From positions 1-42,288 of the forward strand of contig JAIDXM010000110.1 in the NCBI GenBank assembly GCA_029058745.1: a DNA stretch of 42,288 bases, read 5' to 3'. The stretch is from Muribaculaceae bacterium (GTDB lineage: Bacteria; Bacteroidota; Bacteroidia; Bacteroidales; Muribaculaceae). The notes beneath the pieces are model-generated. The model was not told where the DNA came from. It ran no database searches and saw nothing but the letters and a program-made list of their open reading frames with translations. The position numbers and the translations under genes are program-made. Position 1 is the stretch's first letter. The number at the start of each line of letters is the position of its first letter. Positions 8,372 to 15,836 of the stretch are shown here, piece after piece.

Positions 8372-9700
8372 TCAGTCTATTGTCTCATCGGCCTCATAGC
8401 CGCCCATCTCGCGAATAGCGTTCTTGAGCATCACATACTGCTGGAAGAGATGATTGACAGGCACTTCGCCCTTGGTGTAGTCGTGCATCGGGCTCTTCAG
8501 GAAGAAGCTGAGGAAACGCTGTGTGCCATAACGCCCGGCACGCTGCGCGAGGTCGCTCAGAAGAACGAGGTCGAGGCAAAGGGGCGCGGCAAGAATCGAG
8601 TCGCGACAGAGGAAATTGATTTTTATCTGCATCGGATAGCCCATCCATCCGAAGATATCAATATTGTCCCATCCCTCCTTGTTGTCGTTGCGCGGGGGAT
8701 AGTAATTGATGCGCACCTTGTGATAGTACTGGGTGTCCTCATCATTGCCATGGCCATAAAGGTCGGGCTGCTCCTCCGGCACAAGAATACTTTCGAGTGT
8801 GGACAGCTTGCTCACCTCCTTGGTACGGAAGTTGGCAGGCTCATCAAGTACAAGTCCGTCGCGGTTACCGAGGATGTTGGTCGAGAACCATCCTGAAAGG
8901 CCAAGGCAACGGGTTCCTATGATAGGAGCGAAACCAGACTTCACAAGAGTCTGTCCGGTCTTGAAGTCTTTGCCGGCTATCGGAGTCTTGGTCTTTTCCG
9001 CGAGTTCCCACATTGCAGGGATGTCAACAGTGGTGTTGGGCGCGCCCATGATAAAGGGACATCCCTCGGAAAGCGCGGCATATGCATAACACATCGACGG
9101 GGCGATACGCTCCTTGTCGTCAGCCTTCATGGCAGCCTCAAGAGCGGCGAGAGAGCCATGCACCTCATCATCGACAGGCACATACACCTCCGTGGAAGCG
9201 GCCCAAAGCACAACGACACGCTCCACTCCGGTCTCCTTCTTGAAATTGCGGATATCCTCGCGCACCTGCTCCATCATGTCCCAACGGTCTTTCACTTCTT
9301 TGACATTGTCGCCGTCAAGACGTTTGGCATAATTATGGTCGAAGGCAGCCTTCATGGGCTTTATTGCCTCAAGCTCATCCTGCACCGGGAGGATGTCCTT
9401 CGCCCTGAGCACCTCTGCGTTCACCGCCGCCTCAAAAGCATTGGCGGGATATACGTCCCACGCGCCGAATACGATATCGTTGAGATCGGCGAGGGGAACT
9501 ATGTCCTTATAGTGAAGATATTTCTTGTCGTCGCCTTCTCCCACCCGGATCTTGTCATACTGTGTCATAGATCCTACGGGTTTGGCGAGACCCTTGCGTG
9601 CCATGAGCACACCGGTCATAAAGGTAGATGTAACTGCCCCGAGACCTACCACAAGAACACCAAGTTTGCCTTTGGGTGCTTCAGCTTTCATTGTTGCCAT
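8372..9700 (-). CDS. myo-Inositol-1-phosphate synthase (inositol-3-phosphate synthase)
   Basis: Converts glucose 6-phosphate to inositol phosphate with a bound NAD. 442 residues, full length for bacterial Ino1/MIPS. The Rossmann part begins KLGVLVVGLGAVTSTFMTGV (about residues 12-31). The catalytic region includes GAPNTTVDIPAMWEL, the KDFKTGQTLVKSG lysine loop, and GNRDGLVLDEPANFRTKE, followed by YGHGNDEDTQYY and the C-terminal PAGRYGTQRF-like segment. It is the committing step for the inositol-lipid module about 400 nt upstream on the same strand. It is separated from that module by an AT-rich gap with its own promoter and a hairpin in the leader. Confidence 0.93.
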   Translation of the reverse strand: MATMKAEAPKGKLGVLVVGLGAVTSTFMTGVLMARKGLAKPVGSMTQYDKIRVGEGDDKKYLHYKDIVPLADLNDIVFGAWDVYPANAFEAAVNAEVLRAKDILPVQDELEAIKPMKAAFDHNYAKRLDGDNVKEVKDRWDMMEQVREDIRNFKKETGVERVVVLWAASTEVYVPVDDEVHGSLAALEAAMKADDKERIAPSMCYAYAALSEGCPFIMGAPNTTVDIPAMWELAEKTKTPIAGKDFKTGQTLVKSGFAPIIGTRCLGLSGWFSTNILGNRDGLVLDEPANFRTKEVSKLSTLESILVPEEQPDLYGHGNDEDTQYYHKVRINYYPPRNDNKEGWDNIDIFGWMGYPMQIKINFLCRDSILAAPLCLDLVLLSDLAQRAGRYGTQRFLSFFLKSPMHDYTKGEVPVNHLFQQYVMLKNAIREMGGYEADETID

Positions 9701-9790
9701 AATCTTTTATCAAAATTAAATTTGTTGTCAGTTTTAAATTATCATGCGCAATCCCCATAATATCGCCCGGCCGTGGTGACATCAGGAGGG

Positions 9791-9817
9791 AAAAAACGCC
9801 CGCCTGGAGGCAGGGCG
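9791..9817 (-). terminator. Terminator-like hairpin in the leader of the inositol-phosphate synthase gene
   Basis: On the minus strand CGCCC-T-GCC, loop TCCA, GGC-GGGCG forms an 8-bp GC stem with one bulged base, followed directly by T6 (A6 at 9791-9796 on the plus strand). It lies between the predicted start site (about 9836) and the start codon (9700), so it could act as an attenuator. It may instead stop read-through from the upstream operon. Confidence 0.6.
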
Positions 9818-9841
9818 ATACGTTGCGTCTGATTTGCGGCG

Positions 9842-9872
9842 TAAAATTACGGTCAATTTCATTACTGACAAA
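9842..9872 (-). promoter_or_regulatory. Promoter candidate of inositol-phosphate synthase gene
   Basis: Minus-strand TTTG (9869-9872), 19 nt, TAATTTTA (9842-9849, one mismatch to TAnnTTTG). The predicted start site near 9836 would give a leader of about 135 nt. A nearer TAATTTTG at 9711-9718 has no -33 element and would leave almost no leader. Confidence 0.45.
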
Positions 9873-10133
9873 AAATTTCTTATTAAAAAGAGTGTTTAAA
9901 AAATTAAAAAATATTAACAGCATCAATAATTAGCCAATTATTGTTAATTTTATACTATTATACATATTTATTGTTAATTTATTAAAATTAGGCTTGAACG
10001 AATTTTTCAATTATATTATGCATTTTTATGCCATTCTTAACACAAAGTGACCGGACTTTCCCATATGAAAAAAGACCGGCCACTGACAGATGTCCTGATT
10101 CCTTATAATCCGGGAATCACCATAACCCGGAAA

Positions 10134-10886
10134 TCACGCCGACTCAATGAATGCGAGCGCCTCACCGAGCGACCTGACGGTATTTGGATGCACCGTTGAC
10201 TCCTCTTCCACCGTCCAGCACTTACCCTTCAGCCATATAGCCTGGCATCCGGCCTGCTGTGCCGGGACAATATCTTTTGAAAGGCTGTCGCCGAACACCA
10301 GCACCTCCTCCGGCTTCAGTCCGAGCGCCTCCACTCCGAGAAGGAATATCCGGGGGTCCGGCTTACGCACACCTACCACGGCGCTCTCGATGATTTTAAT
10401 GAAATATCCGTCTATGCCGAAATCCTTCAGCACAGTCTCCACATTGCCGTAGAAATTCGACACCAACACCATGGGATATTTACGCGACAGGGACTCAAGT
10501 ACAGGACGAGCCCTCTCCACCGACTCCTTTGCCGACGCATAACAGATATCGGCAATCCGCGATGCCTTGTCCTCCACCTCCGAAGGGGCGAAATGACCCA
10601 GTTCAGCAAGGCGTTGCAACTCTATGCGCATCTTTATCGACAGCAAATCATGGAAATCATGATGCGGAAGTATGTGAAGAGTGCGGGCCAGCTCCCTCTC
10701 AGCATATACATACACCTCTCTGAACATCCCCTTGTCGGCCGCCACACCAGCCTTCTGCCAGGCATCCCAGATTACCTCGCTCCAATGGTCGCCTCCACTA
10801 TCGATTGTGCCACCATAATCGAATATTATACCCTTGACTTTACTTACATCTATATCCATAGACCTTGATTTTTCAGATTCATACAT
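10134..10886 (-). CDS. HAD-superfamily hydrolase in the inositol-lipid module
   Basis: About 250 residues from the Met at 10886, 14 nt after the phosphotransferase stop; a Met nine codons later (10859) is also possible. HAD motifs run in order: I IIFDYGGTID (nucleophile Asp), II MVLVSNFYGN, III RKPDPRIF (Lys), IV VLVFGDSLSKDI. The helical insert after motif I marks a C1-cap, like YjjG or phosphoglycolate-phosphatase relatives. The second Asp of the usual DxD is Gly here (DYG), which removes the standard general acid. Context suggests it acts on an inositol phosphate or phospholipid intermediate, but the substrate cannot be read from sequence. Confidence 0.8.
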   Translation of the reverse strand: MYESEKSRSMDIDVSKVKGIIFDYGGTIDSGGDHWSEVIWDAWQKAGVAADKGMFREVYVYAERELARTLHILPHHDFHDLLSIKMRIELQRLAELGHFAPSEVEDKASRIADICYASAKESVERARPVLESLSRKYPMVLVSNFYGNVETVLKDFGIDGYFIKIIESAVVGVRKPDPRIFLLGVEALGLKPEEVLVFGDSLSKDIVPAQQAGCQAIWLKGKCWTVEEESTVHPNTVRSLGEALAFIESA

Positions 10887-10900
10887 TCCTTTAATAAGCG

Positions 10901-11854
10901 TCACTTCCCTTGCAGACGGGTCACAAAGCCCTTGCAGATATTCTCGTGACGCCACATCATATAGATAAGAACGATATTGAGCACAGTAAGTTCGAACGCG
11001 AAATACAACCAAGGCTGCCGGAAAATCAGGATTGCCGCGAACAGAGCGAAACTTCTGGTATTGAACGACAATATGTTGGTGTATTTCATCAACGGACGGC
11101 TCTTTTGCCTGAACTCTTCACGGAACCCCTGCGGAATCTCATTGCCATATTTCTCCCTGAGCGTCTTGCGTAATCTCTGCATCCAGGGGGTACGCTTTTC
11201 CTGGCCTACGGTGTAGTTGGTATAGAATGCCAACGTAAGCTTGCTCCAGAAATCAGACTTCCATGAAAGCTGATGGAATTTTTCCCAGAGCTGCGACGCG
11301 GTGTCGAGTTCGCTACCCTCCTTCCCCTTCAGGAAGAAGAGATGGAACTGCCTGTAATAATCAGCCATGGCAGCCTGTGTGGCATGGAAGAAGCCTGTGA
11401 CCACAGCCATCACCCATATCACCCAATGATGACTGCTGAAAAACGCGCTTGTCTCGTTTTCGCGAAGGCATATCGCCACATATATGGCAATGAACCAGAA
11501 GTCACCGCTCACTCCGTCAAGGATACGCCCTATGCGGGAATATTGCTTGGTCATACGTGCGAGCTGCCCATCGGCACTGTCAAAGGAATCGGCCCACATC
11601 AACAGCACCACTCCAATTATATTAATCCATATATCGTTGAAATAGAACGCCACGCCAGCCCCCACACCAAGAAAAATCGATGCTATAGTAATGGCATTGG
11701 GAGTTATTCCAAGTTTTTTGGCAAGGAGCGCCCAAGCGTAGCCTATAGGACGGTAGAATATAAGATCGAACGTTTCCTCCGTGTCCATCGACTTCAGAGA
11801 ATCCTTATAACCGGAACCTTTCTTATTTCCGGCAGTCTGATTTGTATTTTCCAC
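10901..11854 (-). CDS. CDP-alcohol phosphotransferase, probable inositol phospholipid synthase
   Basis: 317-residue multi-pass membrane enzyme. The CDP-alcohol phosphotransferase signature is at about residues 93-119: DSADGQLAR, eight residues, GRILD, then GVSGD. These residues bind two metals and the CDP moiety. The last Asp follows four residues after the preceding Asp rather than the usual three. A long polar insert (about 175-255) separates the N-terminal catalytic part from two C-terminal membrane segments. Next to a nucleotidyltransferase and an inositol-phosphate synthase, it most likely transfers phosphoinositol to a lipid, or joins CDP-lipid and inositol phosphate. Gap to the ATP-grasp gene is 12 nt, so the two share a transcript. 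Confidence 0.8.
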   Translation of the reverse strand: MENTNQTAGNKKGSGYKDSLKSMDTEETFDLIFYRPIGYAWALLAKKLGITPNAITIASIFLGVGAGVAFYFNDIWINIIGVVLLMWADSFDSADGQLARMTKQYSRIGRILDGVSGDFWFIAIYVAICLRENETSAFFSSHHWVIWVMAVVTGFFHATQAAMADYYRQFHLFFLKGKEGSELDTASQLWEKFHQLSWKSDFWSKLTLAFYTNYTVGQEKRTPWMQRLRKTLREKYGNEIPQGFREEFRQKSRPLMKYTNILSFNTRSFALFAAILIFRQPWLYFAFELTVLNIVLIYMMWRHENICKGFVTRLQGK

Positions 11855-11866
11855 TCTGCAAATTAT

Positions 11867-12736
11867 TTATCGTTTTCTTCTCGCCTTTATAGCACTGAGC
11901 ACACACTTCGCGATGTAAGGGGCCGCCTCCTGACGGCAAGGCGCGAAACTCGGCCAGTCGTTGAAGTCAATAATCCTGATGGTTCCATCGGCATCCACAA
12001 TACAGTCTCCCCCATACACCTTGACATCAAGGATGTCGGAAGCCGCCTGACACATCCCCTTGAGTTTCTCGACATCGAACTCAAGCCCTTTGCTTTTCCC
12101 GTTGACAGCCTCATATCCATATTTGCTGTGGCCTTCATCAAAAGGATAGAACCAATAGAAGAATGGCTGCCCGCTCACTCCATAGAATTTCACAAGGTCG
12201 CCGACAAGATGACGGTTGATTACCGCCCGTTTTATTCCCCGGTAAAAATATTCGTGAAGCACCTCCTGCGCCTCCTCAGGATGACGGCAATAGCTCACAT
12301 CCTCCTTATGCATGGCATGAAAGTCTCCACGCTTTATCCAACAGGATGAGAACCCGGCCTCCTTGAGGTCGGCTATCACGCTCTCGTTAGTATTCACAAT
12401 CAGACTGTCAGGATATGGAATCTTATTCCCGATAAGGATTCTTGTCATCCTCTCCCTGGTGCAGTTCTCTATTCCGTAGCCGGAGTTTATGACAAGGCTC
12501 CCGGAATCCTCCAAAGCCTGCAGCCTGGCTATGGAAGCCTGCTCCCGGCACATGTTAAGGATTACAGTCTCCTCAATGTCGGCGGTCTGGAACTTTTCCT
12601 CACTATATATATTGACCTCGCAGCCACGCTTACGCAGCTGCTCGGCGGCGGCATTGAAGATTGCCGCATCGTTTCCGATGTGATTGGGAGAATATGCGCC
12701 GGCACGCATCACCCCCGCTATTTTTATATCTGCCAT
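11867..12736 (-). CDS. ATP-grasp-like protein of the inositol-lipid module
   Basis: 289 residues, soluble. The C-terminal part has the ATP-grasp metal-binding end: VYGGDCIVDADGTIRIIDFNDWPSF (Asp and Asn of DFN, followed by WP), similar to the DxNxxP endings of RimK-type ligases and inositol tris/tetrakisphosphate kinases. The middle supplies a candidate nucleotide Lys (CWIKRGDFHAM) and KRAVINRHLVGDLVKFYGV. The N-terminus (KIAGVMRAGAYSPNHIGNDAAIF) looks like a Rossmann-type preATP-grasp domain. It lies 20 nt after the nucleotidyltransferase and 12 nt before the CDP-alcohol phosphotransferase. Possible roles are an inositol or inositol-lipid kinase, or a ligase adding a group to the head group; neither is shown. 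Confidence 0.65.
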   Translation of the reverse strand: MADIKIAGVMRAGAYSPNHIGNDAAIFNAAAEQLRKRGCEVNIYSEEKFQTADIEETVILNMCREQASIARLQALEDSGSLVINSGYGIENCTRERMTRILIGNKIPYPDSLIVNTNESVIADLKEAGFSSCWIKRGDFHAMHKEDVSYCRHPEEAQEVLHEYFYRGIKRAVINRHLVGDLVKFYGVSGQPFFYWFYPFDEGHSKYGYEAVNGKSKGLEFDVEKLKGMCQAASDILDVKVYGGDCIVDADGTIRIIDFNDWPSFAPCRQEAAPYIAKCVLSAIKARRKR

Positions 12737-12756
12737 ATTATGGGTTGCTGTTGTGG

Positions 12757-13473
12757 TTAGTTGGCGCCTTTTATAAAATTCTCGGCCATCACGATGTCGG
12801 AAGCATGGTCCACATCTACAATCTTGCCCATGTCGTATGCCTTCAGGTCAAGACCGGCGGCCACAAGCGCCCTCTGGTAATTTCGCATCCTCCCCACGCC
12901 CTCGTCCAGGCACTTTCCAAGCACAGGAATCGCACTCTGCGACAGTCCGTAGATTCCGCCGCTCACATATTCCACCCCATCCTCCGGGCTGTCAAGGAAA
13001 CCTGTGATCCGCGCTCCGTCAGCAACTGCCACATAAAGCGGTTTCTCATCTTCTATAAACGATGTAACAGCCATCATCCCGTCGGTTTCTTCCGGGGCAT
13101 TCCGGTAGGCCTCGACATAACGTGCGAAATCCTCCTCTCTGAAAATGGTGTCCACCGTAGTTATGATATACCGTCCCTTCCCTTCCATCAGAGACGACAG
13201 CTCATAGAAACTGTGCATGGAGGTAGGAGTGGTCTTGACAACCACATTCAGCGGACAAGGTATCCTGTCGGCAATCTCACTCAGGTAGGCCGCCACCTCA
13301 GTCATCTCCTCGTTGACAATAACATTCACTGAACTCGCGCCACATCTCACGAAGATGTCGATAAGACGCCCTATCATTGGCTGTCCGCATATCTCCACAA
13401 GTGGTTTGGGAAGCGACACGCCTTCCTGGACAAGGCGTGACCCCTGTCCGGCGGCTATTATTCCAAAATTCAT
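12757..13473 (-). CDS. Nucleotidyltransferase, possible inositol-phosphate cytidylyltransferase
   Basis: 238 residues of the NTP-transferase (GT-A-like) fold: FGIIAAGQGSRLVQEGV then PKPLVEICGQPMI at the N-terminus (nucleotide-binding loop and Lys), and TTVDTIF in the middle in place of the usual D-x-D-type loop. The end (KIVDVDHASDIVMAENFI) fits sugar or polyol-phosphate nucleotidyltransferases, which often close with DIDTPEDL-type sequence. Its start overlaps the pdxA stop (ATGA). Between inositol-phosphate synthase and a CDP-alcohol phosphotransferase, CTP activation of inositol-1-phosphate is the natural reading, as known for the archaeal di-myo-inositol-phosphate pathway. Substrate is inferred. 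Confidence 0.78.
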   Translation of the reverse strand: MNFGIIAAGQGSRLVQEGVSLPKPLVEICGQPMIGRLIDIFVRCGASSVNVIVNEEMTEVAAYLSEIADRIPCPLNVVVKTTPTSMHSFYELSSLMEGKGRYIITTVDTIFREEDFARYVEAYRNAPEETDGMMAVTSFIEDEKPLYVAVADGARITGFLDSPEDGVEYVSGGIYGLSQSAIPVLGKCLDEGVGRMRNYQRALVAAGLDLKAYDMGKIVDVDHASDIVMAENFIKGAN

Positions 13474-14663
13474 GACTCTGTATTTTCGGTTGTTTTATTG
13501 TCCTCTATTTTTTCAGCCGCATTCTCGGCATCCATTCTTTCAGGTTGTGGAACCGATCCTTTCTTATCCTTCACAACCTGTGGCCGGGGTCTGTCCTGAC
13601 GCTCCCCTTTGTCTGGCTTATCGGCAGAATAACGTCGCAGAGGATTGGCCGACATCTCGACATAGACAGCACGGTTCCTGAATATATCCAGCGCCTTATA
13701 GATAGCTTCCCTCATAGAAGTCGGGTCGGCAATCCCTTTCCAGGCAATCCCGAATGCCGTGCCATGGTCGGGTGAAGTGCGAACAAAAGGGAGGCCGGCT
13801 GTAAAGTTGACACCCCGCTCTCCGGCCAAGGTCTTGAATGGCGCAAGTCCCTGGTCATGATACATGGCCACGACTCCGTCGAACTTACGGTAGTCCCCCA
13901 TTCCGAAGAATCCATCTGATGCAAATGGGCCGAAAGCGAGCACACCACGGTCTCTCATCTCTTTTATTGCAGGACCGATCACCTCCGTTTCCTCTGAGCC
14001 AAGAAGGCCGCCGTCGCCGGCATGCGGATTCAGCGACAAAACCGCTATTTTCGGACGTTCAAATCCGAAATCCATGCGCAACGACCTGTCAAGGTCGGCG
14101 ATAGTGTTTTCCACATTTTTCCGCGTCACAGCCTCCGCCACCTTGGAAATCGGGAGATGAGTGCTCACGAGAGCCACCCTGACAGTATCGTCGAAAAGAA
14201 TCATCCTCGCCCTGGCTCCCTCTCCGGCACAAGACTCAAGATATTCCGTGTGTCCGGGAAACCTGAAGGAATCCCCCTGCACAGCCTCCTTTGAAATCGG
14301 CGCCGTCACAAGCACGTCTATCTCTCCAGCCTTCAAAGCCTTCACAGCCGCGTCAAGAGCCTCTACCGCCGCCTTGCCCGACTCCGGAGTGCCCCTTCCG
14401 GGTTCATGCTGCGGCACCTCGCCTGCAATATCAACTATATTCACTTTTCCCGTCTGGGCCGCTGCCGCCGACTTCACTTTCTGCAGATGAAGCTCCTCAA
14501 GTCCGAGCTGCCGACGACATTTCTCGGCAAGAGAATAGAACCCGAAAACAACAGGAGTGAACATTTCCGCAATCGCATCACATGAGAGGGCCCCGAGAAT
14601 CACCTCATAGCCTACCCCGTTTATATCGCCGTGGGTTATTCCCACCTTAACTGGTTTTGACAT
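13470..14663 (-). CDS. pdxA: 4-Hydroxythreonine-4-phosphate dehydrogenase PdxA with charged tail
   Basis: NAD-dependent step of the DXP-dependent vitamin B6 pathway. 397 residues. Motifs are ITHGDINGVGYEVIL at the N-terminus, TAPISKEAV with FPGHTEYL, LSLNPHAGDGGLLG, and YHDQGLAPFKTL with FVRTSPDHGTAFGIAW; the metal ligands His, His and Asp are in these blocks. The core ends near residue 345. About 50 further residues are charged and low-complexity (Lys, Glu, Asp, Asn, Thr), absent from most PdxA proteins. The gene lies 11 nt after rlmN, and its stop overlaps the start of the nucleotidyltransferase. Confidence 0.95.
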   Translation of the reverse strand: MSKPVKVGITHGDINGVGYEVILGALSCDAIAEMFTPVVFGFYSLAEKCRRQLGLEELHLQKVKSAAAAQTGKVNIVDIAGEVPQHEPGRGTPESGKAAVEALDAAVKALKAGEIDVLVTAPISKEAVQGDSFRFPGHTEYLESCAGEGARARMILFDDTVRVALVSTHLPISKVAEAVTRKNVENTIADLDRSLRMDFGFERPKIAVLSLNPHAGDGGLLGSEETEVIGPAIKEMRDRGVLAFGPFASDGFFGMGDYRKFDGVVAMYHDQGLAPFKTLAGERGVNFTAGLPFVRTSPDHGTAFGIAWKGIADPTSMREAIYKALDIFRNRAVYVEMSANPLRRYSADKPDKGERQDRPRPQVVKDKKGSVPQPERMDAENAAEKIEDNKTTENTES

Positions 14664-14674
14664 GTCTTGTCTGT

Positions 14675-15745
14675 TTATTGTTTATGAGGGTTGGAGCCCT
14701 GCTGGCCGGCAAGCATCCCGCATGCGGCCATAATGTCTTCCCCTCTCGAACTTCTGATTGTTGCCGTTATCCCTTTTGAATTGAGATAATTCCTGAACAT
14801 GAGCATCCTTTCCTCACTGCATGGAGTCAGCCGCACGCCTGGAATGGCATGGAAACGTATCAGGTTGACCCGGCAGTCAAGACGTCCGATCAGACGCACA
14901 AGCTGCTCGGCATGGGCGATGTCGTCGTTCACGCCTCTCCACATGATATATTCAAGCGACAGCCGGCGCTGATGGCTGAAATCGTATCCCGCCAACACCT
15001 TCATGACATTTGCTATGGGGAAAGCCTTCTGCGCGGGCATGAGCTGGAGCCTTTCCTCCGGATCGGCAGTGTGTACACTTATGGCCACATGCACCTGTGT
15101 CTTCTCAAGGAGGTCCTTCAGCTGGGGAAGCTTACCGACGCTTGACACAGTGATACGCTTGGGACTCCATGCCATTCCCCAGGGGGCTGTCAGAATCTCT
15201 ATCACAGGCATCACCGCTTCCAGGTTGTCGAGAGGCTCTCCCATTCCCATGAACACAACATTGGTGAGCTCTCCGGCAGGGGTCTCACCCTTAGAAGGAG
15301 CCGGAGGGATGCTCAGAATCTGATTGATAATCTGGGCGGATGTAAGGTTGGCCTTGAATCCAAGCCTCCCCGTGGCACAGAAATAACAGTTCATCTTACA
15401 TCCTGACTGCGACGACACACAAAGAGTGGCCCTGTCGCGGTCGGGGATATACACACTCTCTATGGTGCGCCCTTCTCCGACATTGAAAAGATATTTCACC
15501 GTACCGTCCGACGATTTCTGCCGTCCCGACGCAGGCTCCCTGCCTATAACATAATTAGCGCCAAGCCACTCCCGGTTCTTTTTTGAGATGTTGACCATCT
15601 CGTCGAATGAAGTGACCTTTTTCTTATACAGCCATTCCGCGAGCTGCCTGCCGACAAATTTCGGCATCCCACCCGAGAGAGCCACCTTGACAAGGTCGTC
15701 GAGCGTCATCCCTATGAGGGAGACAGGCTGATTCTTTGAATGCAT
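14675..15745 (-). CDS. rlmN: Dual-specificity 23S rRNA/tRNA methyltransferase RlmN
   Basis: Radical-SAM enzyme that methylates C2 of A2503 in 23S rRNA and A37 in some tRNAs. 356 residues. The iron-sulfur ligands are Cys116, Cys120 and Cys123 in GCKMNCYFCATG. A Cys at about 109 and one in the C-terminal AACGML segment fit the two catalytic cysteines. Also present are GMGEPLDN, the ISVHTADPEERLQLMP block, LEYIMWRGVNDD and the C-terminal RSSRGEDIMAACG. It sits between the foldase gene (91 nt upstream) and pdxA. Confidence 0.97.
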   Translation of the reverse strand: MHSKNQPVSLIGMTLDDLVKVALSGGMPKFVGRQLAEWLYKKKVTSFDEMVNISKKNREWLGANYVIGREPASGRQKSSDGTVKYLFNVGEGRTIESVYIPDRDRATLCVSSQSGCKMNCYFCATGRLGFKANLTSAQIINQILSIPPAPSKGETPAGELTNVVFMGMGEPLDNLEAVMPVIEILTAPWGMAWSPKRITVSSVGKLPQLKDLLEKTQVHVAISVHTADPEERLQLMPAQKAFPIANVMKVLAGYDFSHQRRLSLEYIMWRGVNDDIAHAEQLVRLIGRLDCRVNLIRFHAIPGVRLTPCSEERMLMFRNYLNSKGITATIRSSRGEDIMAACGMLAGQQGSNPHKQ

Positions 15746-15765
15746 TTCTTATTTTTATTATAGCA

Positions 15766-15799
15766 AAGGGCCGCCGCCTTTGATACGGCGACGACCCTT
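15766..15799 (-). terminator. Hairpin between foldase gene and rlmN
   Basis: 13-base arms (15766-15778 and 15787-15799) pair fully on the minus strand if two G-U pairs are allowed, with an 8-nt loop. No uninterrupted U run follows, so partial termination or an RNA-processing or stability role is more likely than a hard stop. Confidence 0.5.
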
Positions 15800-15836
15800 C
15801 ACGTTGTTATCGTTACTGACGGGTGTCTCACGACTT

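Larger units (their letters stand above)
9701..10133 (-). other. AT-rich region between HAD gene and inositol-phosphate synthase gene
   Basis: No gene seen. 9880-10010 is nearly all A/T, with the palindrome AATAATT-AGCC-AATTATT and two copies of TTATTGTTAATTT. A weak hairpin, TCCGGG/CCCGGA (about 10108-10130), follows the HAD stop and may end that operon. The left part holds the synthase promoter and leader hairpin. Confidence 0.5.

Noticed and set aside
9681..9926. 81-codon minus-strand frame over the inositol-phosphate synthase leader
   Set aside because: It spans the leader hairpin and promoter and starts in an A/T run; no homology features.
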